From an uncultured Phycisphaerales bacterium (lineage in GTDB: Bacteria; Planctomycetota; Phycisphaerae; Tepidisphaerales; Tepidisphaeraceae), in NCBI GenBank assembly GCA_903871935.1, contig CAIQIQ010000001.1, forward strand, positions 27,957 to 91,956: a stretch of DNA of 64,000 nucleotides. Reading direction: 5' to 3'. The notes beneath the pieces are model-generated. The model worked only from the letters and a program-made list of their open reading frames with translations, had not been told where the DNA came from and ran no database searches. The position numbers and the translations under genes are program-made. Positions 7,918-16,955 of the stretch are shown here, piece by piece (positions within the stretch are counted from its first letter, which is position 1; each line of letters begins with the position of its first letter).

Positions 7918-10900
7918 TCAGTGTTGCCGGGCGGCCAGCGTTATAACCACCTGTCCTGAGGCCAACCCATCAATCACCTGCGCCGATGGCGGAGCCACCA
8001 TGGTGCGTTGCTTTAGCTGGGGCGATTGGGCGATGATCTGCTGCACTGCATCGAGCCGGGCTTGGGCGATCTCCAGTGCCATTGCCCGAGCACGACGGCC
8101 GGCCTGACGATCGGCGCCGGGACGCTGCAGGTCCAGGAGTTGGTCCAGCGAGGATTCCACTGCAGCAAGCTGTCGCCAACTGGCCTGCAGATCCTGCAGG
8201 TCACCCTGCGCCGCCGCCTCCGACAGCGAAGCCAGCCTCGTTCTGACGGTTACCGACTGCACATCCTCCTGCGCCAAGAGATCCTGCTTGCGAGATCGCA
8301 AGGTGCGGATCATATCCATCGCATCCTCGGGCGATGGATTGGCTCTCGCCTCGGCCAGTAATCGGTCCGCTTCGGAAAGCTCATGCCGCAGCACCAGTTG
8401 AACTGACGAATCGCGGCGAGCCCGCTCGGTCATCTCTTGCAGCAGCAACATTTCGGATGGGTCCACCGATGCGCTTCCCGGTGCGAAACTGATCACTGCG
8501 GTGGGGGCTTCCTTGTGGCCCTTCGGAGCTTCGGCACCGAACAATCCGCCCACGCCCTTGACGAGCTTGACCGGGGAGGATGCGATCGCGGTGGCAACCG
8601 CCTGTGCCACCGCCTCTAGCGCCGAGTTCACCATCGCCCCATAGGACAACTGGCCGTTTGTGATCGAGAACTTCGCGGGTAGTGTGATCGAGCCATCGGG
8701 GTCTTCCAGGAACCGCAATGTCGTGTCCAGTGGCGTGGAGAGCTTCATCACTCGGGCAATCGGGCCATCCGGCGGCTCGGAGATGGAAAGATCGGTCACG
8801 ACGACCCTCGTACGCACATCAGCATCCTTCTGGCTGTGGACTCGCACGTCCAAATTACAATCGAGGATTCCATCATAGAGGTCCATCTGGAACTGCCTGG
8901 CCGCTCCGCCGAACGCCATGAGTTCCAATCCGTTGAGCGATGCTTTCGCCCATCCGTTTGCCTGCGGGTACAGCGAGATTGCTCCGTTAGCCGTCGCCAG
9001 GGAGAAGAGGTCGCGTTGCTCTATTCCGGTCTGCGCACCGGCGCCAAGCCGGCCGCGTCCACGCTTGACCATCTCAACCCCGGCTGAACCGAGGATCACG
9101 GAAAAGCGGATCGGCCTATTCTGTTTCAGCGATGTCGTGCCCACATCCCGCACTTCAACATCGAGTTGATTCAGTGGAACGATTACGGCCGGGCTGAATG
9201 CCTTGTCCTCATACAGCACATCGATGCCGCTGACTGTCAGCCTGCTGATCGCGATGTCCATGGGCGCATTTCCGGCGGCCTTTGCAGGTTCGCCGGTTTC
9301 GTCGTTGTGAATCCGAGCAGCTTCGACAGTGGAAGGGGGCTGGTTTGCGCCGGGCGCCGACAATGGTATCAGCAAGCCCAAGGCGTGCAGACCCGCCACA
9401 TCTCGAGACACATACGCGGTCGGTTTGGTGATCTCGACACTGGGCGCCTGCACGAGATGACCGGTCGGATCGACTTTCACTCCTGTTGCCCGGACCTCCT
9501 GGACGCCGGCCAGAACGCGAGGATCACTTCCATTCCGCAGTGCCACATCGTGAATCGCCAGATCGACCTGGAATTCGTGCTGCAGATCGAACTGCATCGG
9601 GCCGTGGCGACCAATGCGAGCTGACGCCTCCAGGTCTGCCTCAAGACGGCCATCGTTCAGCGTGGAACCGTCGAGTTTCCCCGCCAACTCGGGCACCAGG
9701 GCATTGACGCCAGCGCCGTGGATACCGCTTGCATTCACGTGCAGGTGGGCCGTAGTCAACGCTGCCAGCGGAGCGATCTCGGCGCTGAGGTGAAGCAGGT
9801 CCACCACAGGATCCACCCGCACCGTCAGTTCAAAGCGGTTTGGTGGCTGAGACATGGGATCCTTGCCCAGCCATACAAGACGGTCCAGGTTCCATAGCTG
9901 CAGATTCTGTATCGCCAGGGGAGCGGACGCCGGGCGCATAAGGTCGCGGAAGCGGATTTCCGGCACATCGACGAGTAGCTTGGCGATAGACACTTCGGGC
10001 ATCGCCTGGCGCGCGGCCGCGAGGATGGCCGAGACTTCCTGTTCGCCTTGTGGTTGTTGCCGCTCCTTCAGCGCCACGGGGATGGGCCGGCCGACGGCCG
10101 AATACGCCAGCGACCGCATTCCGGCAACGAGGATGTCCCCTGCGGCCGACCGTTCGCCCGACGCGAGGAGCCCATGGACCGATAGTTCATCCAGTGCGAT
10201 CACCATTCCGGCGGGGTCAATGCGCGAGGCGGATGCCTTGAACGACTCCAACGCAAGCAGGGGAGTCGTGCCCGCTGTCTCGCGCAGGTCGAGATTGCGC
10301 ACCTCGAGAGTTACGGAAATCCCGCCAGAGGGATTGTTTGCCGCGTTGAGCAATAGCCTCAGGTTCGCCTGGCCGTCGCGTGTTCCGACCGCCAGCGCCG
10401 GCGGCAGATAAGCCTCGATCGAGCCGCCTTTGATCCCCTTGGCCGCCAGCGTTCCATCTAGTCCGAACTCGCCCGGCGATGTCGCGAGCTGACCTTCAAT
10501 GTTGATATCCTCAACGTTGCCGGGCATGCTCGCGTGCAGCTTGAGCTTTGCGGCTTCCGCCTTGGTTCCGAGTTTCAGTCCAGTTAACGTCACGTCAGCG
10601 CTCGCTCTCATCTGCACCGCGGGCGTGAACATGCGGTCCGTCCACTCGACCTGGGCGTTCTCCATCACGAGTTGTTGGGCCGCGATCAGCGGCAGGTTGG
10701 GGATCTTTGGGGAGGTTTGGGCAGATCTCGCTGGCGCCGCTGTGCCGCCAAGTTTCAGCCCAAGCACGATCAGCGAACCATCCGCGTCGCGCGCGACCGC
10801 TATGTGCGGCTTGCTCACTTTCGTCGAGTGCACCGCCAGGAGCCGCGACTCCATGCGCAGGCCTTCCACCTGCAGGCCATCTACGCCCGCCAGCAGCTTG

Positions 10901-13158
10901 CCGGCATCTTCCAGTCGGAGGTCATTCAGCAGTAGTTCGGCCGCCAGCCCTCCGGACGTCAATTCCGCAGACGCTTCGGCATGAGCGCGGAAGCTTCCCT
11001 TCTGAAGCATGGACGTAATTCCCGCAGCCGACAGATATGGCGCGAGCAATCCGCCAGTGATGCCTTCGAGCCGAATGTCCGTAGCGAGCTTCGTTGAGTG
11101 GAGGGTAGGTGTGATCGTTCCCTTGACCTGCAGGTCGTCTACTACACCCGGGAACTGCATCCACGCCCGCAGTTTGCCTTGCTGTGCCGGCTGCGTGGTC
11201 GAAGCAAGTTCGAGGGCCATGTCCGTCAGTTCTATTCCCGCGTCAGTCATAACGAGTTTTGTCGCTGGCTTGACGAAGTCATCCTGCATATCAAGATGGA
11301 TGCCCTTCCAGGTGAATCGGTCAATGCGTATGCGCGGGATCGGCAGGACAACGGCCGTTGCTGGCGTGGAGGCTGGTGCCGCCTGGGCGGGGGCGACGAG
11401 CGTTTGCCTCGTAGCCGGTCTTGTCCTGAGCCCAAGAACCGTCACCTGGCCCTTGGCATCGCGCCAGCCGGAAACCGACGGGCCGGCGATGTCGATCGCA
11501 CCGATCCGCACCGCCAGCGTCTTGGGATCCACCTCGCATCCCGTAATCCGCGCATCGGAGAGCTTCAGCAACGGCCCGCGGTCGCTGAGGCTGAGGTCGC
11601 TAGCCTTGATGTCGCCTTCGAGTTTGCCGTCGGCCCTCGCCGAGAAGGCAGCGGATACCTCGCAGTTCAATGCGGCATTCTCCAGCGTTGACTCGAGCCC
11701 GGCTGCTTCGAGGTACGGGCGCACGGCATCGAGGCGAATGCCGCCAACATGCAGGAGGAATGTGCCGTTTTTCGCCGTCGCAAATGGATCGGCCTTTCCG
11801 GTGATCGTGATCGTCTGGGCAATGCCTTCGGCCGATAGTTCCGCGCTAAGTTGGACGGGCTGGCGTTCGGCCGCCGCATAGGTAGCCAGATTTGCCAGAC
11901 GCAAAGTTTTAAGTGTCAGGCCCAGCTTTGCAGCCGGGGCAATCGCCTGGTCTGTGAAGGAGAAGCGCACGTTGCGAATGACCAGTTCGTCCAGCGACAC
12001 CTTCGGCAGTGCCACCGGTTGTGTCGATGCCACGACAGGAGCGGCCGGCGCTGTCGCCGGCGGCACGGGGGTCGTCCCTTTCGCCATGCCGGTATATATC
12101 AGTCCACCAAAGGCGAATCCCTCGGGCGTATGCGCAGCGCTGGCCGTGATGTCAGCGATCGTCATCGTCCCTGCGTCGATCCGATCCGGCCCGATATAGC
12201 GTGACTTGAGTTCTATACTTCCGATCTTCAGTGCATCAGCGCCGTCACAGTGGATCCGAATATCGCGGAGTGTCGCCGTCCCTCTGAGTGCCTGCATGGT
12301 GCCTTCCACGGCGGATGTCTCCACGGTCAGGTTTGCCGTCATGTTGATATCATTGCTCGATGGCCGGATGCCAAATGCCTGCAGGTAACCAGGCGCACCG
12401 GTCGGGTTGATGCCGTGTGCTTGCACGCGGAACTTCGCCTTGACGTTTCTTCCCACGCTGCTCGCTTCGCCATCCAGACGCAGCTCATCGAGCACCTGTT
12501 CTGACCAGACGTCGACTTCAATGCGCGCCGGCCGGGCGCCCTGGCCCAGATCCGAGACGCGCACGTCCGCATTGACCGTCGCCTCAAAGACCGGTGTCAC
12601 GGACCGATCCTGGATATGGGCGCGCAGGTGCGTGAGCCGGAAGGCTTCCACCTGGAAGGGCGCGGCCAGATCCAGTTCCCGCGGCGACGCAGCCGAAGTT
12701 TGCACGGCCGCTTTCGCAGGGGGTGATGCAAAGCGCTGCAGCAGAGGGAACGTGCCATCCGCGGGCCGCTGCACATCGACCCATACGCCATCCGCGCCGA
12801 CGCGCCATACTACCAGCCGTCCACGCAGGAGATTCAGCGTAGAAATGGTTGCCTCACAGAACTCGGCTTTGAGGATGGGTTCGCCGCCTTCCCTGGGAGA
12901 TACGGAGATGTCCCACAGTGTGGCATATCCGCCCGCCAGACCCAGACGCGCCCGGCTGTAGTCGCAGCTCAGTCCATAGAAACGCGCGGCTCTGTCGATC
13001 GCGATCGGCAGCAGGATTGCCAGCGCAATGCGGAGAATGGTCGCCACGGCCAGCAGAATGATTCCGATGCGAAACAGACGCATCGTCCATGGTCTGCGCC
13101 GGCGAATTGGCTTTCGTCCGCCATCCTCGGATACCTGTTTGGATGATGAGTCGTTCAT
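7918..13158 (-). CDS. giant AsmA/DUF748-like envelope protein
   Basis: Protein of 1746 residues with a basic N-terminus, one membrane segment near residues 28-52, and then a very long beta-rich, Ala/Val-rich region. This matches the AsmA/DUF748 superfamily, whose large members form rod-like bridges that move phospholipids between inner and outer membranes. Four copies of a recurring 'F/W-x-D-x(2-3)-F/I-x-P-A' motif (near residues 399, 624, 839 and 1319) mark repeated units. The C-terminus has the DUF748-type ISFAPGSASVDPSEMLLL segment near 1590, followed by charged coiled-coil-like helices. The start overlaps the upstream lipoprotein stop by 4 bp (ATGA), so the two are coupled. Lipid transport is inferred from family, not shown. 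Confidence 0.75.
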   Translation of the reverse strand: MNDSSSKQVSEDGGRKPIRRRRPWTMRLFRIGIILLAVATILRIALAILLPIAIDRAARFYGLSCDYSRARLGLAGGYATLWDISVSPREGGEPILKAEFCEATISTLNLLRGRLVVWRVGADGVWVDVQRPADGTFPLLQRFASPPAKAAVQTSAASPRELDLAAPFQVEAFRLTHLRAHIQDRSVTPVFEATVNADVRVSDLGQGARPARIEVDVWSEQVLDELRLDGEASSVGRNVKAKFRVQAHGINPTGAPGYLQAFGIRPSSNDINMTANLTVETSAVEGTMQALRGTATLRDIRIHCDGADALKIGSIELKSRYIGPDRIDAGTMTIADITASAAHTPEGFAFGGLIYTGMAKGTTPVPPATAPAAPVVASTQPVALPKVSLDELVIRNVRFSFTDQAIAPAAKLGLTLKTLRLANLATYAAAERQPVQLSAELSAEGIAQTITITGKADPFATAKNGTFLLHVGGIRLDAVRPYLEAAGLESTLENAALNCEVSAAFSARADGKLEGDIKASDLSLSDRGPLLKLSDARITGCEVDPKTLAVRIGAIDIAGPSVSGWRDAKGQVTVLGLRTRPATRQTLVAPAQAAPASTPATAVVLPIPRIRIDRFTWKGIHLDMQDDFVKPATKLVMTDAGIELTDMALELASTTQPAQQGKLRAWMQFPGVVDDLQVKGTITPTLHSTKLATDIRLEGITGGLLAPYLSAAGITSMLQKGSFRAHAEASAELTSGGLAAELLLNDLRLEDAGKLLAGVDGLQVEGLRMESRLLAVHSTKVSKPHIAVARDADGSLIVLGLKLGGTAAPARSAQTSPKIPNLPLIAAQQLVMENAQVEWTDRMFTPAVQMRASADVTLTGLKLGTKAEAAKLKLHASMPGNVEDINIEGQLATSPGEFGLDGTLAAKGIKGGSIEAYLPPALAVGTRDGQANLRLLLNAANNPSGGISVTLEVRNLDLRETAGTTPLLALESFKASASRIDPAGMVIALDELSVHGLLASGERSAAGDILVAGMRSLAYSAVGRPIPVALKERQQPQGEQEVSAILAAARQAMPEVSIAKLLVDVPEIRFRDLMRPASAPLAIQNLQLWNLDRLVWLGKDPMSQPPNRFELTVRVDPVVDLLHLSAEIAPLAALTTAHLHVNASGIHGAGVNALVPELAGKLDGSTLNDGRLEADLEASARIGRHGPMQFDLQHEFQVDLAIHDVALRNGSDPRVLAGVQEVRATGVKVDPTGHLVQAPSVEITKPTAYVSRDVAGLHALGLLIPLSAPGANQPPSTVEAARIHNDETGEPAKAAGNAPMDIAISRLTVSGIDVLYEDKAFSPAVIVPLNQLDVEVRDVGTTSLKQNRPIRFSVILGSAGVEMVKRGRGRLGAGAQTGIEQRDLFSLATANGAISLYPQANGWAKASLNGLELMAFGGAARQFQMDLYDGILDCNLDVRVHSQKDADVRTRVVVTDLSISEPPDGPIARVMKLSTPLDTTLRFLEDPDGSITLPAKFSITNGQLSYGAMVNSALEAVAQAVATAIASSPVKLVKGVGGLFGAEAPKGHKEAPTAVISFAPGSASVDPSEMLLLQEMTERARRDSSVQLVLRHELSEADRLLAEARANPSPEDAMDMIRTLRSRKQDLLAQEDVQSVTVRTRLASLSEAAAQGDLQDLQASWRQLAAVESSLDQLLDLQRPGADRQAGRRARAMALEIAQARLDAVQQIIAQSPQLKQRTMVAPPSAQVIDGLASGQVVITLAARQH

Positions 13159-14567
13159 TTGCCATCCCCTGACGAGGCGCTTCGCGTCATCTGTTCAATG
13201 GCTGCTTCGAGCGTCTTGCGCCGTTGATCGACCGGACCCAGCGGGTCATAGCCCGGGGGCGCTTTGCCCTGGGCGTTGAGCCAGTCATAGGCGCCTACCC
13301 GCGCTGCCGGCGAGATGTCCTCAAGGAAGATGTAGTTCTCGGCGATCAGCCGGTTCTGGAGGTCCTTCCGGCTGACGGTGCGCCCGATCAACTGGTCTAG
13401 CGATGCCGGATCACGTCCAGCCTCGCCAGCGTGCTTGCTCAAGACCGCGCGCAATTCGGGCGCAAGCTTATTCGCGATCAATGATCTTCCCATCATCTCA
13501 AACGCGATCCGGTCCAGCATCCACCCCAGCGGCCCATGGATCGCTGTCCGCGCTGCGCTGAGTGAAGCCTTCTCGACTTCGGCGGCAAGTTGCTGCAGCA
13601 TCGCGTCATCAGCGGCCAGCGCCGCGTCCAGGAAGATTGGGGCTTGGTCCTGCGTTGCCAGATAGACCAGTGCCGCCCGGCGGTTTTCGCTGCGTTCCGC
13701 CACGCGCAGGGCACTGCGCAGCACGAGTTCCTCGTACGAAGCCGATGGCGTTGGGCCGGCGCCGCCCGCCAGTTCGCTCCTGGCAACCGCCACGGCCGCA
13801 ACATGCGCCGGGTCCTTGTTGGCGGGGGTAATGCGAGCCACGATCAAAACACTTTGCCTCGCTCCGGGCGTAAAGCTCACCGGCACAAGCACCGCGACGT
13901 TAAGATCCTCGCTCTTCGCGTAGGCGACCGCTGCAATGGCGGTTTCGCGCCGCAACTGCGGCAGCCGCGGAGCCGCTGGCTGGCTCTCGTCGGCTGGAGG
14001 CATATAGAGCGATTCTCGCGTCAGAGCCACGCGGATTACCTCGCTGTGCGCTGGTTGTGAGAAGACCAGTTCCACATCCTGAAAGTCACTCGTCCGGTCG
14101 CCGGCGCCCGCCGGCGATACGCGCACTTGGGCACTGATTCCCGGCGCCAGCACTGTCGTATGTGAATCGAGGTCAACGACGGGTCCCAGCTCGCCACCTG
14201 CCGCACTTGCTCCAGTCTGGATGGCCAGAGGCCCGATCCCGATTCTGGCATCGGCCAATGACGAGGCCACCGCCAGCAGAGGCGTATCGCCGCCGCTCGT
14301 GGTTATGAGCTTTGCCTCCGAGACAAACGGCTGCATGACCTGCCCGGGGACAGCCGCGATCAGGTAGCCCCGGATATCCAGACCCGATGAATTCGCGGCG
14401 GTCACATCCGGAGGTGGCGTCTGTGCCCGCCCCAGAGGCGTGCCGGCATAGTGGGTCAGTTTCACCTCAGGGATGACCATTGGCGCCGGCGGTTGCGAGC
14501 GGCAACCCACAACGACCATGATGGCCGCTCCGCAGAAGGCGCCGAGCCAGTGCGTTTTGCAGTTCAT
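13155..14567 (-). CDS. lipoprotein coupled to the AsmA-like gene
   Basis: Predicted lipoprotein of 470 residues: a short signal peptide with lipobox VVVGC puts the lipidated Cys near residue 22. The mature part is Ala-rich and beta-rich up to about residue 260 (with segments such as VFSQPAHSEVIRVAL), then becomes helical. The C-terminal third contains LIGRTVSRKDLQNRLIAEN and a basic tail. I do not recognise a family. It shares an ATGA overlap with the 1746-residue AsmA-like gene. That suggests equimolar production and perhaps an outer-membrane partner or anchor for that protein; this is inference. No Shine-Dalgarno is obvious. The 194 bp before it form a divergent promoter region with the helicase gene. 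Confidence 0.7.
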   Translation of the reverse strand: MNCKTHWLGAFCGAAIMVVVGCRSQPPAPMVIPEVKLTHYAGTPLGRAQTPPPDVTAANSSGLDIRGYLIAAVPGQVMQPFVSEAKLITTSGGDTPLLAVASSLADARIGIGPLAIQTGASAAGGELGPVVDLDSHTTVLAPGISAQVRVSPAGAGDRTSDFQDVELVFSQPAHSEVIRVALTRESLYMPPADESQPAAPRLPQLRRETAIAAVAYAKSEDLNVAVLVPVSFTPGARQSVLIVARITPANKDPAHVAAVAVARSELAGGAGPTPSASYEELVLRSALRVAERSENRRAALVYLATQDQAPIFLDAALAADDAMLQQLAAEVEKASLSAARTAIHGPLGWMLDRIAFEMMGRSLIANKLAPELRAVLSKHAGEAGRDPASLDQLIGRTVSRKDLQNRLIAENYIFLEDISPAARVGAYDWLNAQGKAPPGYDPLGPVDQRRKTLEAAIEQMTRSASSGDGK

Positions 14568-14723
14568 GTCGGTAACCTTGCCAATCGTAGGGTGGGATCA
14601 GGGCGATTTGACAGCCGCTGAGTTCCCTCCGATTTGCACCTCCATCCGGCGAGATCGTTCTGGGGGGCGCTTCCCGCGAGGAGTGCGCAAGGCGCATTGG
14701 AAATTCAGGAATGCGTCGGGGCA

Positions 14724-14752
14724 TTGTGATGGGGTGCGGTTCGGTGTAGATT
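14724..14752 (+). promoter_or_regulatory. promoter of the helicase gene, near-leaderless
   Basis: TTGTGA (14724-14729), a 17-bp spacer, TAGATT (14747-14752), then only 9 nt to the ATG at 14762. The start point would fall within about 3 nt of the start codon. Confidence 0.5.
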
Positions 14753-14761
14753 AAGGGCCTG

Positions 14762-16036
14762 ATGCGATTTCAAGCCCTTGGGCTCGATGAAGCCCTGACC
14801 AAAGCCGTTCGTGAAGAAGGATATACAACGCCGACCCCGATCCAGGAGCAGGCGATTCCTAAGGTACTCTCCGGAGTTGATATTCTCGGCTGCGCGCAGA
14901 CGGGAACCGGCAAGACGGCGGCTTTTGCGCTGCCATTGCTGCAGATGATGATGCGACAACCCCCTGCGCCGGGGCATCGCCCGGTGCGTTGTCTGGTGCT
15001 GGCGCCGACGCGCGAGCTGGCGGATCAGATCGGCAAGAGTTTTGAGGTGTATGGCCGGCATACGGGCTTACGCTGCACCACGGTCTATGGCGGCGTCCGG
15101 CAGCGAAGTCAGGTTGCGGATTTGCGGGCGGGCGTGGATGTGGTGGTGGCGACGCCCGGCCGGCTGATGGACTTGATGGGGCAGGGACATGTAAACCTGC
15201 GGCATGCGCAGTACCTGGTGTTGGATGAGGCCGACCGCATGCTGGACATGGGGTTTATCGACGATATCCGCGAGATTATCCGCCATGTGCCCAAACAACG
15301 GCAGACGATGCTGTTCTCGGCGACGTTGCCGTATGAGATCCAGCATTTGGCTGATGGCATTTTGCGTGATCCAGTACACGTTCAGGTAGCGCCGGTGGCG
15401 ACAACGGCCGAAGGGATTGACCAGTTTGCATATTTCGTGGAGCGGATTCAGAAGCCGCACATGCTGATTGAGTTCCTGAAGACGTGCGGCTGGGAAAGGA
15501 CGCTGGTTTTCACGCGGACGAAGCACTCGGCCGATCGCGTGGCGTCGGTTTTGAACAAGGCGGGCATCCGGGCGGAGGCGATGCACGGGGACCTGATACA
15601 GAGAGACCGCGACCGGGCGATGGAGAAGTTCAAGTCTGATGCGCCGCCGGTGATGGTGGCAACGGATATCGCATCGCGCGGGCTGGATATCGACGAGATC
15701 ACGCATGTGGTGAACTATGAGTTGCCGCAGGAGCCGGATGTGTATGTACACCGGATCGGCCGGACCGGCAGGGCGGGAGCGACGGGGACGGCGGTGTCGT
15801 TCGTGGACCTTGAGGAACGTTCGACGCTGCGCGAGATCGAGAAACTGACGCGCCAGAAGATACGCGTTGAGGATGTTCCTGGCACCGTGCCGACGTTGGG
15901 ACAACTGCTGCGCGGCGAGGTTGCGGATGCGGAAGGGCGCAAGGCGGCTCCGGTGAAAGAGGAGGAGGTCGTGCATAAGTATGGGGGGTTCGCTTCGCAC
16001 AAGCATGCACCGGTGCGACGCCGGCGGAAGAAGTGA
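14762..16036 (+). CDS. DEAD-box RNA helicase, RhlE-type
   Basis: ATP-dependent RNA helicase of 424 residues, cytosolic, likely in ribosome assembly or RNA turnover. All motifs are in order: the Q motif (TPTPIQEQAIP), Walker A AQTGTGKT, PTRELA, TPGR, DEAD, SAT, ATDIASRGLD and HRIGRTGRAG. The length and the short basic C-terminal tail (APVRRRRKK) fit the RhlE subgroup rather than the longer DeaD/CsdA proteins with an RNA-binding domain. No Shine-Dalgarno precedes the ATG, and a -10-like TAGATT lies only 9 nt upstream, suggesting a leaderless mRNA. It ends 3 bp before the convergent HAD gene. Confidence 0.95.
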   Translation: MRFQALGLDEALTKAVREEGYTTPTPIQEQAIPKVLSGVDILGCAQTGTGKTAAFALPLLQMMMRQPPAPGHRPVRCLVLAPTRELADQIGKSFEVYGRHTGLRCTTVYGGVRQRSQVADLRAGVDVVVATPGRLMDLMGQGHVNLRHAQYLVLDEADRMLDMGFIDDIREIIRHVPKQRQTMLFSATLPYEIQHLADGILRDPVHVQVAPVATTAEGIDQFAYFVERIQKPHMLIEFLKTCGWERTLVFTRTKHSADRVASVLNKAGIRAEAMHGDLIQRDRDRAMEKFKSDAPPVMVATDIASRGLDIDEITHVVNYELPQEPDVYVHRIGRTGRAGATGTAVSFVDLEERSTLREIEKLTRQKIRVEDVPGTVPTLGQLLRGEVADAEGRKAAPVKEEEVVHKYGGFASHKHAPVRRRRKK

Positions 16037-16039
16037 CGG

Positions 16040-16732
16040 TCAGATGGTTGGTTGATCCGCTACAGAAGACGGGCGCTGAGCATGTGCCAGCAGTATTTCC
16101 AGAGGCAGCGCGGCGAGGGATTCAATGCGCAGATCAGCCGCCGACAGGTCGAGGTTGCGGGTGAGCGGGTTGGGCACGGCGACGCAGAAGATGCCGGCTG
16201 CGGTGGCCGCCGCGATGCCGGTGGGGGAGTCCTCGAAGGCGATGGCCAACCCGGGTGCTGCGCCAAGGCATTCGAGTGTCGCGAGATAGGGCGCTGGATC
16301 GGGCTTGTGCGCGGTTGTGTGTTCCGCACAGGTAATGCAGGAGAAGCGGCCGATGATTCCCATGCGCTCCAAGTGGCCGCAGACCCACGCCGACGCGGAA
16401 CTTGACGCGATGCCGACCCGCAGACCCAGCCGGAGGGCATCGCGAAGATACGTTTGCACGCCTGGTCGCAGTTCCAGATTGACGTTTAACTCGCGTACAC
16501 GGCGTCGCTTCTCTTCGCGTAGCGACTCGCGATGTATCCTCCGACCGCTGAGCTTCTCCAGATGCAGGTAGGGATCGAAAAAGTCGTTAGTCCGCCCGAT
16601 GTGCTGTGACCAGACACTGAGTTCAAGATGACAGCCGTGCTCGGCATAGATGGCCTGCCAGATCTGCCACTCGGTAGTTTCGGTGTCGAGGATCATGCCG
16701 TCAAAATCGAAGATCAGTGCCTGGATGGGCAT
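16040..16732 (-). CDS. HAD-superfamily phosphatase
   Basis: Haloacid dehalogenase-like hydrolase of 230 residues, beta-phosphoglucomutase/phosphatase subtype. Motif I is FDFDGMILDTE (nucleophile Asp near residue 9), motif II ASSSAS, motif III the Lys of AHKPDP and motif IV FEDSPTG. The alpha-helical cap between motif I and motif II is present, so small sugar phosphates or similar are likely substrates; the exact one is unknown. The ATG at 16732 is chosen because the longer open frame would run through the tRNA-Val gene. A strong stem-loop (16754-16777) separates it from that tRNA. Confidence 0.88.
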   Translation of the reverse strand: MPIQALIFDFDGMILDTETTEWQIWQAIYAEHGCHLELSVWSQHIGRTNDFFDPYLHLEKLSGRRIHRESLREEKRRRVRELNVNLELRPGVQTYLRDALRLGLRVGIASSSASAWVCGHLERMGIIGRFSCITCAEHTTAHKPDPAPYLATLECLGAAPGLAIAFEDSPTGIAAATAAGIFCVAVPNPLTRNLDLSAADLRIESLAALPLEILLAHAQRPSSVADQPTI

Positions 16733-16753
16733 GGCGAAGGAGATCCCAAACAG

Positions 16754-16777
16754 AAGGACCGGCATAAGCCGGTCCTT
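16754..16777 (-). terminator. stem-loop downstream of tRNA-Val
   Basis: Perfect 10-bp inverted repeat AAGGACCGGC / GCCGGTCCTT with a 4-nt loop, starting 9 nt after the tRNA 3' end. On the minus strand it is followed by CTGTTTGGG, a weak U-tract. It is likely the tRNA terminator or processing hairpin, and it isolates the HAD gene. Confidence 0.65.
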
Positions 16778-16786
16778 GGACAGAAG

Positions 16787-16860
16787 TGGGCGGTACAGGG
16801 CTCGAACCTGTGACCCCCAGCGTGTCATGCTGGTGCGCTAGCCAACTGCGCCAACCGCCC
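16787..16860 (-). tRNA. tRNA-Val (GAC)
   Basis: A 74-nt cloverleaf can be drawn in full: acceptor GGGCGGT/ACCGCCC, D stem GCGC/GCGC, anticodon stem CCAGC/GCTGG around loop ATGACAC with anticodon GAC (Val, codons GUC/GUU), variable GGGTC, and T stem ACAGG/CCTGT around TTCGAGC. The discriminator is A. The 3' CCA is not encoded and must be added. Confidence 0.96.
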
Positions 16861-16880
16861 ATCTCATTCGATACAATGGG

Positions 16881-16908
16881 AGTATAACGATAGGCGCCGG
16901 TCTGGCAA
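16881..16908 (-). promoter_or_regulatory. promoter of tRNA-Val
   Basis: On the minus strand TTGCCA (16908-16903), a 16-bp spacer, then TATACT (16886-16881). Transcription would start near 16874, about 14 nt before the tRNA 5' end. Confidence 0.6.
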
Positions 16909-16915
16909 GGTCGGT

Positions 16916-16944
16916 TTGACAAACGTGCGATCGCAACCTTTGAT
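16916..16944 (+). promoter_or_regulatory. promoter of the TIM-barrel gene
   Basis: TTGACA (16916-16921), a 17-bp spacer, TTTGAT (16939-16944). The start codon at 16956 is 11 nt beyond the -10 box, so the leader would be about 5 nt. It is divergent from the tRNA promoter a few bases away. Confidence 0.55.
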
Positions 16945-16955
16945 GGGTCAACATC

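Noticed and set aside
16733..16828. Longer start for the HAD gene
   Set aside because: It would overlap the tRNA-Val gene and its hairpin; the conserved motif I follows directly after the ATG at 16732.
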